Source of the DNA: Paludibacteraceae bacterium
GTDB lineage: Bacteria; Bacteroidota; Bacteroidia; Bacteroidales; Paludibacteraceae
Length of the DNA stretch: 64,000 nucleotides
Reading direction: 5' to 3'
Assembly: GCA_024399655.1 (NCBI GenBank)
Contig: JAKSNP010000001.1
Span: 62,001 to 126,000, forward strand
Part shown: positions 46,775 to 54,442 of the stretch, in pieces
How positions within the stretch are numbered: the stretch's first letter is position 1
How the letters are laid out: the number at the start of each line of letters is the position of its first letter
Position numbers and translations under genes: made by a program
The notes under the pieces: model-generated
The model's database searches: none
Seen by the model: only the letters and a program-made list of their open reading frames with translations
What the model was told of the DNA's origin: nothing

Positions 46775-47407
46775 ATGATCACCTCTTCCGAATTTGTCAT
46801 CTCCAGTCCTGATGTAACACTTTGCCCCAAATCCGATTTACCCGAATACGCCTTCATCGGCCGAAGCAACGTAGGCAAATCATCGCTTATCAACATGCTT
46901 TGCCATGATCCGCATCTGGCCAAAACCAGTCAGAAACCGGGAAAGACCCTGCTTATCAATCATTTCCTGATACACTCGTTAGTGACTGCCGACAACAAGA
47001 CCCGAACCGAACAGAATTGGCATCTGGTGGACCTGCCGGGATACGGATTCGCCCAAACGGGACAGCAGCAGCGCGAAGAACTGAGAAGAATGATCGAACG
47101 CTACTGCCTCGGGCGTGAGGAACTGATCAACCTGTTTGTATTGGTGGATTGCCGTCTGGCTCCGCAGAAAATAGACCTGGAATTCATGGAATGGCTCGGC
47201 GAGAACGAAGTGCCCTTCAGCATCGTATTCACCAAAGCCGACAAAGTAGGGAAAGGAAGATTGAGCGAAAACGTAGGCAACTACAAACTAAAACTGAAAG
47301 AAAACTGGGAAGAACTGCCGCCTATATTCCTCACTTCAGCCGAAACCAATATGGGAAGAGACGAACTGACCGAATATATCGAAACCATCAACGCATCGCT
47401 TAAATAA
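46775..47407 (+). CDS. engB: Ribosome-biogenesis GTP-binding protein EngB (YsxC/YihA)
   Basis: A 210-residue GTPase needed for 50S subunit assembly. G1 [12 protein letters not shown] is at residues 29-40, the [10 protein letters not shown] switch follows, G3 is [10 protein letters not shown] near 86, G4 TKADKVG near 148, and the LTSAET motif is near 182. It appears to be the last gene of the operon that begins with dxs. Confidence 0.96.
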   Translation: MITSSEFVISSPDVTLCPKSDLPEYAFIGRSNVGKSSLINMLCHDPHLAKTSQKPGKTLLINHFLIHSLVTADNKTRTEQNWHLVDLPGYGFAQTGQQQREELRRMIERYCLGREELINLFVLVDCRLAPQKIDLEFMEWLGENEVPFSIVFTKADKVGKGRLSENVGNYKLKLKENWEELPPIFLTSAETNMGRDELTEYIETINASLK

Positions 47408-47768
47408 CCATCAGGTCACTTGCCCAACCGATTCATCCACTCCTTACCTCGTACGGAGCACATACGGAGCACGACAGGATGACGACCGCCTGTCAATCGC
47501 CTAGCCCAATCTTAAAAATAGAATATAAATTGAGCGCTTTTTCACCCCTATCCGTCAGTATAGGATAAGAGAAGGGTTAGAGAAGGATGAGCGAAAGATG
47601 CGTTTTGTACCAAAATCTTAAAAATCGTATACTTTTTGCAAAAACCAAGAACCGGTGAACAAAAAATCAAATTCACCGATATTTTTCGCAGCATTCAACC
47701 TATTGTCAAAATATTCGACTAAACGGCTCTATTACATGTGATAATTCTGATACAAAAAGCATATTAAA
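47408..47768. other. Repeat-rich intergenic region between engB and the surface locus
   Basis: This gap holds no gene I can support. It contains two 11-bp units TACGGAGCACA/TACGGAGCACG (47452-47473), a small hairpin GACAGG...CCTGTC (47473-47494), dispersed element copy C, and AT-rich DNA leading to the promoter at 47769. Confidence 0.6.
47508..47640 (+). repeat. Dispersed intergenic element, copy C
   Basis: AATCTTAAAAAT motifs start at 47508 and 47614. Between them are CGTCAGTATAGGAT and three 11-bp units: GGATAAGAGAA, GGGTTAGAGAA and GGATGAGCGAA (47563-47595). The last unit and CGTCAGTATA occur inverted in copy A. Another AATCTTAAAAA lies in the surface-locus leader at 47839. Confidence 0.6.
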
Positions 47769-47800
47769 TTTGGTCATGTCAAAAAAAAGTTGTACCTTTG
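47769..47800 (+). promoter_or_regulatory. Promoter of the DUF3575/DUF6562 surface locus
   Basis: TTTG (47769-47772), 20 nt, TACCTTTG (47793-47800), preceded by GTTG. The leader to the first ATG is about 60 nt. Confidence 0.82.
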
Positions 47801-47864
47801 TCATGATTTTGATTTTCGAAACAAAAAGAGAGAATACAAAATCTTAAAAAAGAACCTTATCTAA

Positions 47865-49007
47865 ATGAAGCGACTCCTAACAATAATGTTGGTTGTGATG
47901 GTCTGTTTGCCCAAGGTATTTGGTCAGACGGATTTTGTCGTGTCCGCACCCGCTCAACAATACCATGTAGGAGACGTTATTCTTATCAAGAAAGAAGCCA
48001 CAAAATACCTGACCGGTGAAACACCATCGCGTTGGGTATATTTTGTAAAACATACCGTAATGCGTGTAGGTTCGAAGCGTTTCCCCGACGGCTTGCTTCT
48101 CAGAGGCATCCTTTCATGGATCGGTCCCGACGATGTAATGCTGATTGAATCGACTGATACCACGTCACTCTCCGATGAGCAGAAAGCCGAGCAACAGCAA
48201 CAGCTCCATCAGTTGGCTGAAGAGATTGAGCAATTGAGCGAAAGTGAAAAAGCCGCCCTTGCACGCTACGCTGCTATGACGCAAACAGAAGTAGTGAAAG
48301 AAGAGAAACCCGAACCCGTAGCAGAGCCGGAACCCGAACCTGTGGTAGAGCCGGAGCCCGTGGTAGAGCCGGAACCCGAACCCGTGGTAGAGCCCGAACC
48401 TATAGTAGAACCCGTGGTAGAGCAAAAAGAGGCAACCAAAGAGCCTTTCCAGGATGTATTGCTGATCAAGACCAACCTGCTATATGATTTGGCCACCGTT
48501 GCCAACTTGGGATTGGAAATAGGATTCAAAGGCAAATATTCGTTTGACCTGCCGTTCATGTACAGTCCGTATACCACCCATGATAAATATCGCGTGCGCA
48601 CGTTTACTGCTCAACCCGAATTCAGATATTGGTTCGACCGTCTCAACCACAAACATTTTATCGGTGTACACGGTATCGTAAGCCTGTTCAACGTATCTGC
48701 CGGTGAAAGCATGCGTTTCCAGACCAAACGCGATGACGAGGGGCATTATCATCCCCTGCTCGGAATCGGTGTAAGTTACGGTTATGCATGGTTCCTCGAC
48801 AAGAAAGAGCATTGGTGCATGGAAGTGACCGTAGGCGTAGGATATGCCTATATCCAATACGACAAATTCTACAACGTGGAAAGCGGTGCCCGTTGCGAAC
48901 AGGGAACGCGTCATTACGGCGGTCTCACCAAACTCGGTCTGAATATCGCCTATCGATTCGATACCGCAAAGAAAGACAAAGAAAAGAAGAATATTGAAAA
49001 AGACTAA
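47865..49007 (+). CDS. DUF3575 outer-membrane protein with Pro/Glu/Val repeat linker
   Basis: A 380-residue protein. It has a signal peptide (residues 1-20, ending VFGQ), an N-terminal region of about 80 residues, a Gln/Glu-rich helix (about 100-145), and a linker near 146-190 made of repeated PVVEPEPE units. The C-terminal DUF3575 domain (about 197-370) begins LLIKTNLLYDLATVANLGLEIG and ends LGLNIAYRF, the pattern of a small outer-membrane beta barrel. DUF3575 proteins are encoded in Bacteroidales fimbria-like loci. The linker DNA is repetitive and could vary in length. The next gene starts inside its last codons. Confidence 0.82.
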   Translation: MKRLLTIMLVVMVCLPKVFGQTDFVVSAPAQQYHVGDVILIKKEATKYLTGETPSRWVYFVKHTVMRVGSKRFPDGLLLRGILSWIGPDDVMLIESTDTTSLSDEQKAEQQQQLHQLAEEIEQLSESEKAALARYAAMTQTEVVKEEKPEPVAEPEPEPVVEPEPVVEPEPEPVVEPEPIVEPVVEQKEATKEPFQDVLLIKTNLLYDLATVANLGLEIGFKGKYSFDLPFMYSPYTTHDKYRVRTFTAQPEFRYWFDRLNHKHFIGVHGIVSLFNVSAGESMRFQTKRDDEGHYHPLLGIGVSYGYAWFLDKKEHWCMEVTVGVGYAYIQYDKFYNVESGARCEQGTRHYGGLTKLGLNIAYRFDTAKKDKEKKNIEKD

Positions 49008-50088
49008 ATACATATTTTTAGTAGCCGCTCTGATGCTGATGATTCAGAGTTGCGTACACCAATGGCCCGAAGACCCCGTAGATCCTACCGAGGTCGGTGT
49101 CAGCATCTGGTTGCATTCTGCCGATACGATGACGCTCTACCCCAACGGAAATCCTTGGGTGGACACACGTAAAGGTACTTTCCAACCGGCTGAGGAATAC
49201 GATGTCGACACCGCCAAATACGTACGTCGCTATATCGTGGAGATCAACGACATTCAGTCACCCGATCCCGAACCGGCAATCCGCAAAGTATTTACCCGTT
49301 CCTGCGGCGATACGTCGGCCATCAATTTGGAAATCAGTCTGCATGCCGTCAACTACAGCGTATTGGTTTGGCAGGACTTTGTGGACAAAGCCACAGCGGC
49401 CGACCGCTACTATCGCACGGACACGCTCACGCGTATACATATTATAGATATGCCCGACTACATCGGTTCCACCGATTTCAAGGACGCCTCCTACTGTTCG
49501 GCTATCCTGCCGCTCAGCGAGCATAACGGCGAATATTTCTCCAACGAGGATATCCACCTGACCTTGAAACGTCCTCTGGCCAAAATCGTATTGGTGGCAT
49601 CCGATATCGATAAATTCTATTATCGTATTTTCCAGCATGCACCTTCGGTAGCGGAAGCCACCGAAACGGCTCAAGCCGAACAGCAGGCGCTTCTGGCTAC
49701 AATCAGCAACACCGTTTCCATTTCCGGTTACTTCCCCTCCGGCTTCAACGTAATGAGCGGTAAGCCTAACGATGCCGACCTTGGCTATTCGTTCACAGCC
49801 GTACCTTTTATGGTGGGGACTTATGCCGTTTTGGGATTTGACTATGTCTTTATCGGAGAGAACCAGACTTCGGTGACCGTCAACATGAACATTTTGGGCA
49901 AAAACGGAGAGAACATCAACTCGGTTTCCGATTTGGTAGTACCTATCGCCCGCAACGAGGTGACGGTGGTGATCGATGAATTCCTCACCAAACGTTATAC
50001 ACCCGGTATCGGTATCGATCCCGAATTCGACGGTGAATTCAACATCCAATTCATCCGCCGCCGTATGAATCAACAGAAAAATAATTAA
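48994..50088 (+). CDS. DUF6562 (FimB/Mfa2-like) lipoprotein
   Basis: A 364-residue lipoprotein: MKKTKYIFLVAALMLMIQSC, with lipid attachment at Cys20 followed by VHQWPEDPVDP. The body has features I associate with Bacteroidales DUF6562 or FimB/Mfa2 anchor proteins: YSVLVWQDFVD, RPLAKIVLVASDI, LGFDYVFIG, VPIARNEVTVV, and a DPEFDGEFNIQF end. The start is TTG, 14 bp inside the preceding gene and behind the purine-rich AAAGAAAAGAAG; the next in-frame ATG would lose the signal peptide's basic end. It is probably the anchor or base of a surface appendage formed with the genes that follow. Confidence 0.8.
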   Translation: MKKTKYIFLVAALMLMIQSCVHQWPEDPVDPTEVGVSIWLHSADTMTLYPNGNPWVDTRKGTFQPAEEYDVDTAKYVRRYIVEINDIQSPDPEPAIRKVFTRSCGDTSAINLEISLHAVNYSVLVWQDFVDKATAADRYYRTDTLTRIHIIDMPDYIGSTDFKDASYCSAILPLSEHNGEYFSNEDIHLTLKRPLAKIVLVASDIDKFYYRIFQHAPSVAEATETAQAEQQALLATISNTVSISGYFPSGFNVMSGKPNDADLGYSFTAVPFMVGTYAVLGFDYVFIGENQTSVTVNMNILGKNGENINSVSDLVVPIARNEVTVVIDEFLTKRYTPGIGIDPEFDGEFNIQFIRRRMNQQKNN

Positions 50089-50107
50089 ATAAAATACACC
50101 TACGATT

Positions 50108-51289
50108 ATGAAAAAATCTATTCTCGTTCTTGCCATCGCTCTTTTGGGCTTGGTAGGTTGCAAACAGAACGAACCCGAAGCCACTTCCGAACCCGTTCTG
50201 CGCGTACAGTTTGACACCCCCCGCAAAGGAGCTGCAGATCCGACCACCACGGTTACCCGTATCATCATGCAGGTAATCGATTTGGAAGCCACCGCTGACG
50301 AAACGGTTTTGTATGAAGAAAAGACCGGAGCTGATATTACGGTAACTGAAGACGGTCTCGTTTCTACCACCTTCCAACCCTCTCTGCTCCTCGGCAAGAA
50401 ATACGCATTCCTTTTCTGGGCTGACGGCGGCGATACCTATTATGACGCCACCGATTTGCGTAACATCAAAACCATTGCAGACACCACCCTTGGCGGATAT
50501 AATTACATCCAGGCAAATGATGCCAATCGCGATGCATTCTATGCAAGCTACCAACCCGGTGTATACAACGGTTCGCTCAAATCGCAAATTGTCCGTCTGA
50601 CCCGTCCGTTCGCTCAATTCAATGTGAAAGCCACCGACATCACCACCGAGAATATTGCAGATTACGCTGCAACTGAAATCTACACCACCTATTTTGGTGC
50701 ATTGAATTTCAATGTATTGGATGGAACACCTTCAGGTGAAGACTATATTCTGGCCTATGCAGAGGGAATCGACTCCGAAATCGCTTTCACCGACTATATC
50801 CTTGTTTCGGAAGACGGCGCTGTTATGGACTTTGATTTGTACACCGAAGGACCTGATGTTCACAAGACTTTCACCAACATTCCTTTGAAACGCAACTACC
50901 GCACCAATATGGTAGGTTCCCTGTTCCACGAGACCACCGATATGACAGTGGTATTCAACGACAAATGGAGCGATGAAGTTGCTTTTGAGATGAACGGTAT
51001 GTACTATACTTCTTTGGCAGATGCATTTGCAGCCGTTCCGGCCGGCGTTCCCACCACCATCACCATGGTTAATGACTATGAAGTGGCAGGCAATGCAGGA
51101 ATTGCAATCGCTGCCGATCAGGAAGTCACCCTTGATTTGAACGGATTCCAAATGAATAATCTGGTCAACGAGGACAAAGGTTCACAAGTAATTGCCAATA
51201 AGGGAATCCTTATTATTGAAGACAATTCTCCTGACCATACCGGTGTTCTTACCAATGCCGTTGACGAAAACAGCCATGCCGGTGAATGA
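50108..51289 (+). CDS. Fimbrillin-like DUF6562 lipoprotein, 5' part before an in-frame TGA
   Basis: The 393 residues begin with a lipoprotein signal (LLGLVGC, Cys18). The DUF6562-like core follows: KYAFLFWADGGDTYYDATDL near residue 95, RLTRPFAQFNVKATDI near 165, and IPLKRNYRTNMVGSLF near 260, then the beginning of a repetitive beta region. Translation meets TGA at 51287-51289. The same frame continues without a break to 51985 with fitting sequence, so this is the front of a single 626-codon gene. TGA stops other genes here (trkA, carboxyltransferase), so general recoding is unlikely. A nonsense mutation, read-through or a base error are the options. Confidence 0.75.
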   Translation: MKKSILVLAIALLGLVGCKQNEPEATSEPVLRVQFDTPRKGAADPTTTVTRIIMQVIDLEATADETVLYEEKTGADITVTEDGLVSTTFQPSLLLGKKYAFLFWADGGDTYYDATDLRNIKTIADTTLGGYNYIQANDANRDAFYASYQPGVYNGSLKSQIVRLTRPFAQFNVKATDITTENIADYAATEIYTTYFGALNFNVLDGTPSGEDYILAYAEGIDSEIAFTDYILVSEDGAVMDFDLYTEGPDVHKTFTNIPLKRNYRTNMVGSLFHETTDMTVVFNDKWSDEVAFEMNGMYYTSLADAFAAVPAGVPTTITMVNDYEVAGNAGIAIAADQEVTLDLNGFQMNNLVNEDKGSQVIANKGILIIEDNSPDHTGVLTNAVDENSHAGE

Positions 51290-51343
51290 TGGGGAGAGAA
51301 CCAATACAACTACGCCACCAATGTTATTACCAATAACGGTACT

Positions 51344-51985
51344 TTGATTATCAACGGTGGTACGATTGAACAAACTGCAGCAGGCTCCATTTGCTATTGT
51401 ATTGATAACAACACTTCCGCTTACGATGCCAAAGTTATCATCAATGGCGGTGTCATCAGAAAAGCAACAGGATCGGCCATTCGTATGTTCTGCAATAGCA
51501 CTACCAAAGAAAACAGCATTGTAGTAAACGGCGGTGAGATTTATGGCGGATATGCTGCTATTTGGATTCAACTTCCCGGAAGTGGCGCTCAAGCCAAGAA
51601 AGCCACTCTTGAAGTAAATGGCGGTACACTCCGTACTAACGGTGGTTATGCTTTCTATGATTATACTTATGGTGACATATTTGATGCCGTACATTATACA
51701 TTGAACGGCGGTACATTCGAGGGATACGTATTCTCTTATGGTGCCAATATTGATATTACCGGCGGTACATACAATGCTGCAGTTGAAATCGAGCAAAGTT
51801 TGCCTTCCGTTGTCAGCGTTTCCGACGGTACCTTCAAAGGAGGTTGTTACTGCTATGGCGACAACGCTTCTACCGGCTATATCACGGGCGGTACCTATTT
51901 TGTAGAACCCGAAGCCGCTTCCATCGCTAACGGATACGAAGCCGTAGCCGAACAGAACTATTGGGTAGTAAAAGCTGCCAATTAA
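51344..51985 (+). pseudogene. 3' part of the interrupted fimbrillin-like gene (beta-helix region)
   Basis: In the same frame as 50108-51289 and joined to it through WGENQYNYATNVITNNGTLI, which starts right after the TGA at 51287. The first in-frame ATG is at 51344, giving 213 residues. The sequence is a series of beta-helix-like turns of the form VNGGTI, INGGVI, VNGGEI, LNGGTF and ITGGTY. It ends with YEAVAEQNYWVVKAAN. Without read-through it would lack a signal peptide and stay in the cytoplasm, so it is likely not functional alone. Confidence 0.7.
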
Positions 51986-51997
51986 TCATACCTTCAG

Positions 51998-52023
51998 CCG
52001 GATGGAATTGGTTTTCCATCCGG
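51998..52023 (+). terminator. Intercistronic hairpin 1
   Basis: Perfect 10-bp stem CCGGATGGAA / TTCCATCCGG with loop TTGGTT, 12 bp past the preceding stop. No T run follows, so it may be a partial terminator or an RNA-stability element rather than a full stop. It is nearly identical to the hairpin at 54355-54380. Confidence 0.7.
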
Positions 52024-52075
52024 TTACTAAGACGCAAGAGCGTCAAAAAAAAGAATATAATACAACTATCATATC

Positions 52076-54340
52076 ATGAAAAAATTATTCATCCTTCCTT
52101 TGCTCGCAGCTGCCATGCTGTTTACCGGTTGTAAGAACGACCGTGAGCAGGAGTTGAACGGAGAGACCGTCTTCACGGTTAATTTCCAAGCTCCCCGTCG
52201 TGACGCCGGCGCACCTGCTGACTGCCAAGTTACTCAATTCGTGCTTCAAATCGAAGACCTTACCACCAGCGAAACCAAACAAGTGGTAAATGAAGTTAAC
52301 GCAGGTATCACCACTACCAGTTTCAACGCAAAACTCGTTTTCGGTCACACCTACAATTTCCTTTTCTGGGCTGATACCAAAGGTACGTACGACGTAACCG
52401 ACTTGAATGCCGTTACTATCGATCCCGCTGAATATGTCGGCAACGATCCCAAACGTGAAGCTTTCTGCTATGCTTTGATGAACAAAGAGGTGAAAAGTCA
52501 ATTCACTATGGACGTTATTCTTACCCGTCCCTTTGCTCAACTGAATATCATCACCACCGACCTCAACAGCGCAGCTGATGTAGATGTTACCGCCGGTATG
52601 GTTCTTACCTTCACCGCTCCCTCTACCTACAACGTAGCTACCGGTGAGGCCACCGATCCCGTAGAATTCACTTCTACCACCACCGCTCTGTACGGAATCA
52701 CCGCTGACGGCCAAACTCCCGTTACTATGGATTACATCCTGGCTCCCGCTGACGACAAAGAACTGATCGACCTCACCTATATCGCCAACGGACTGATGGA
52801 TGAAGCACGCATATTCTCTGCTGTTCCCGTTCAACGCAACTATCGTACCAACCTGATCGGTGACCTCTTCTCGATGAATAGCGTATTCAACGTCAACCTC
52901 GACCAAAACTGGGGCGACACTCAAATTATCAACGATGCATTTGTTACCGTATATAGCGCAGAGCAACTCAAGACCGCTGTTAACGGCACCAACGCTATCG
53001 TTAATATTAACTTGGGCGCTGACATCAACCTGACTGATATCCTTACCACCAATGCCAACGCAACCGACATCGTCATCGAAGGTAACGGTCACGCCATCTC
53101 CGGTGCATATATTTATTTGAATTCAGCCAACGTCACTTTCAGCAATGTTGTGTTCAAAAATGCCTACGCTACCGATGGAACTACTCCTTCTTGCGTATAT
53201 GCTACCAACCACAAGGTGAACAACCTAATTTTCAAAGGTTGCACCTTCATGGATCACTCTTGGGATTGTGTGCAAGCAATAGATGAGACTATCGAGTCTA
53301 TTGAATTTGATCATTGCACCTTCAATGCTGAAAACGCCTATAAGAGATATATTCATATCGAAATCCCCGCCAGCAACACCACCGCTATGGTAACCATTAC
53401 CAATTGCGAGTTCTACAATGTTGACAAAGCTGACGACTCTGCTATCACTTTGTACGGTGTAATGCATAGCAATATGACCATTGCCGACAACATCGTTTAC
53501 GGTAACGGTATAGTCAATAGCGATATGTTCTGGATTAGCGACGGTCGTACCATGACGGTATACAGCGATACGGAATTGGCTACCATGTTTACTGAATCTG
53601 CTCTGCCCGTTCGCGTAGCATCTCAAGACGAATTGAATGCAGCAGTTGCAGCTGCAGTTGCCGGCGATGTAATCAGTTTGGCAGCCGGTACTTATTCCAT
53701 CCCCAACATACCTCAAAACATTACCCTCCGTGCAGATGCCAACGTAAAATACAATTGCGAAGGTAGCGGCAGCATTGCTTCTGTTTCCAACGGCGCAACT
53801 TTTGAAGGCGGTGAATTTACTTTCGGCAATAACAATTACCATGGTTTCCAACATGCAGGCACAATCAACATGAAAGGCTGCACCTTGAATGGTAAATTCT
53901 TCAGTTATGGTGAAATGAATTTTGACGGATGCACTTTCATTCAAAATACCGCTGACTATCACATGTGGATGTATGGTACAACTGTAACCTACAACGATTG
54001 CACTTTCAAAGGTCAAGGTAAATTCATCAACGTCTATAGTGAAGGAAATGCATCTGTGTTAAAAATAGTATGCAACGATTGCTATTTCGAATCCAGCGTC
54101 AGCAACAAAGCTGCGCTCAATATTAAAGAAACCTGCGGAGCAACACTACTTAGGATTGAAGCTGAAATCAACAACTGCACCACTAACGAAAACTTCCCTG
54201 CAGCCGTAACAAGCGAAACTCTGTACGTAGCCAGCTCTGTATGGCAAGTGGACGATCGCACCGCAAATCATGCTGACAGTGATGTAAAAGTTACCGTAGA
54301 CGGTGAAGTGAAATACGTTAACGGTCAACCCGTACTTTAA
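52076..54340 (+). CDS. DUF6562 lipoprotein with right-handed beta-helix C-terminus
   Basis: A 754-residue lipoprotein (MKKLFILPLLAAAMLFTGC, Cys19). Residues 30-285 are the DUF6562-like core: YNFLFWADTKGTYDVTDL near 97, LTRPFAQLNIITTDL near 155, and VPVQRNYRTNLIGDLF near 250. From about 295 to 740 the chain looks like a parallel beta helix with many short strand-turn repeats (VTFSNVVFKNA, LIFKGCTFMD, INMKGCTLNG, MNFDGCTFIQ). It is probably a surface-exposed, carbohydrate- or host-contacting head on a lipid-anchored base; this is inference. Codon use is strongly biased to ACC/AAC/GGT, as in highly expressed genes. Confidence 0.78.
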   Translation: MKKLFILPLLAAAMLFTGCKNDREQELNGETVFTVNFQAPRRDAGAPADCQVTQFVLQIEDLTTSETKQVVNEVNAGITTTSFNAKLVFGHTYNFLFWADTKGTYDVTDLNAVTIDPAEYVGNDPKREAFCYALMNKEVKSQFTMDVILTRPFAQLNIITTDLNSAADVDVTAGMVLTFTAPSTYNVATGEATDPVEFTSTTTALYGITADGQTPVTMDYILAPADDKELIDLTYIANGLMDEARIFSAVPVQRNYRTNLIGDLFSMNSVFNVNLDQNWGDTQIINDAFVTVYSAEQLKTAVNGTNAIVNINLGADINLTDILTTNANATDIVIEGNGHAISGAYIYLNSANVTFSNVVFKNAYATDGTTPSCVYATNHKVNNLIFKGCTFMDHSWDCVQAIDETIESIEFDHCTFNAENAYKRYIHIEIPASNTTAMVTITNCEFYNVDKADDSAITLYGVMHSNMTIADNIVYGNGIVNSDMFWISDGRTMTVYSDTELATMFTESALPVRVASQDELNAAVAAAVAGDVISLAAGTYSIPNIPQNITLRADANVKYNCEGSGSIASVSNGATFEGGEFTFGNNNYHGFQHAGTINMKGCTLNGKFFSYGEMNFDGCTFIQNTADYHMWMYGTTVTYNDCTFKGQGKFINVYSEGNASVLKIVCNDCYFESSVSNKAALNIKETCGATLLRIEAEINNCTTNENFPAAVTSETLYVASSVWQVDDRTANHADSDVKVTVDGEVKYVNGQPVL

Positions 54341-54354
54341 TTCAATACTCTAAG

Positions 54355-54380
54355 CCGGATGGAATTGGTTTTCTATCCGG
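54355..54380 (+). terminator. Intercistronic hairpin 2
   Basis: CCGGATGGAA / TTCTATCCGG with loop TTGGTT. It differs from hairpin 1 by one base that converts a G-C pair to G-U, so the stem is preserved. It begins 14 bp after the preceding stop. Confidence 0.7.
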
Positions 54381-54442
54381 TTACTAAGGCAGAAGATTCT
54401 GCAAAAATTAAATAGAAAAACTACATAACCAATACAACTATT

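Noticed and set aside
50108..51985. TGA read as an amino acid in this genome
   Set aside because: TGA is the natural stop of other genes in the window (for example trkA and the carboxyltransferase gene), so genome-wide recoding is excluded.
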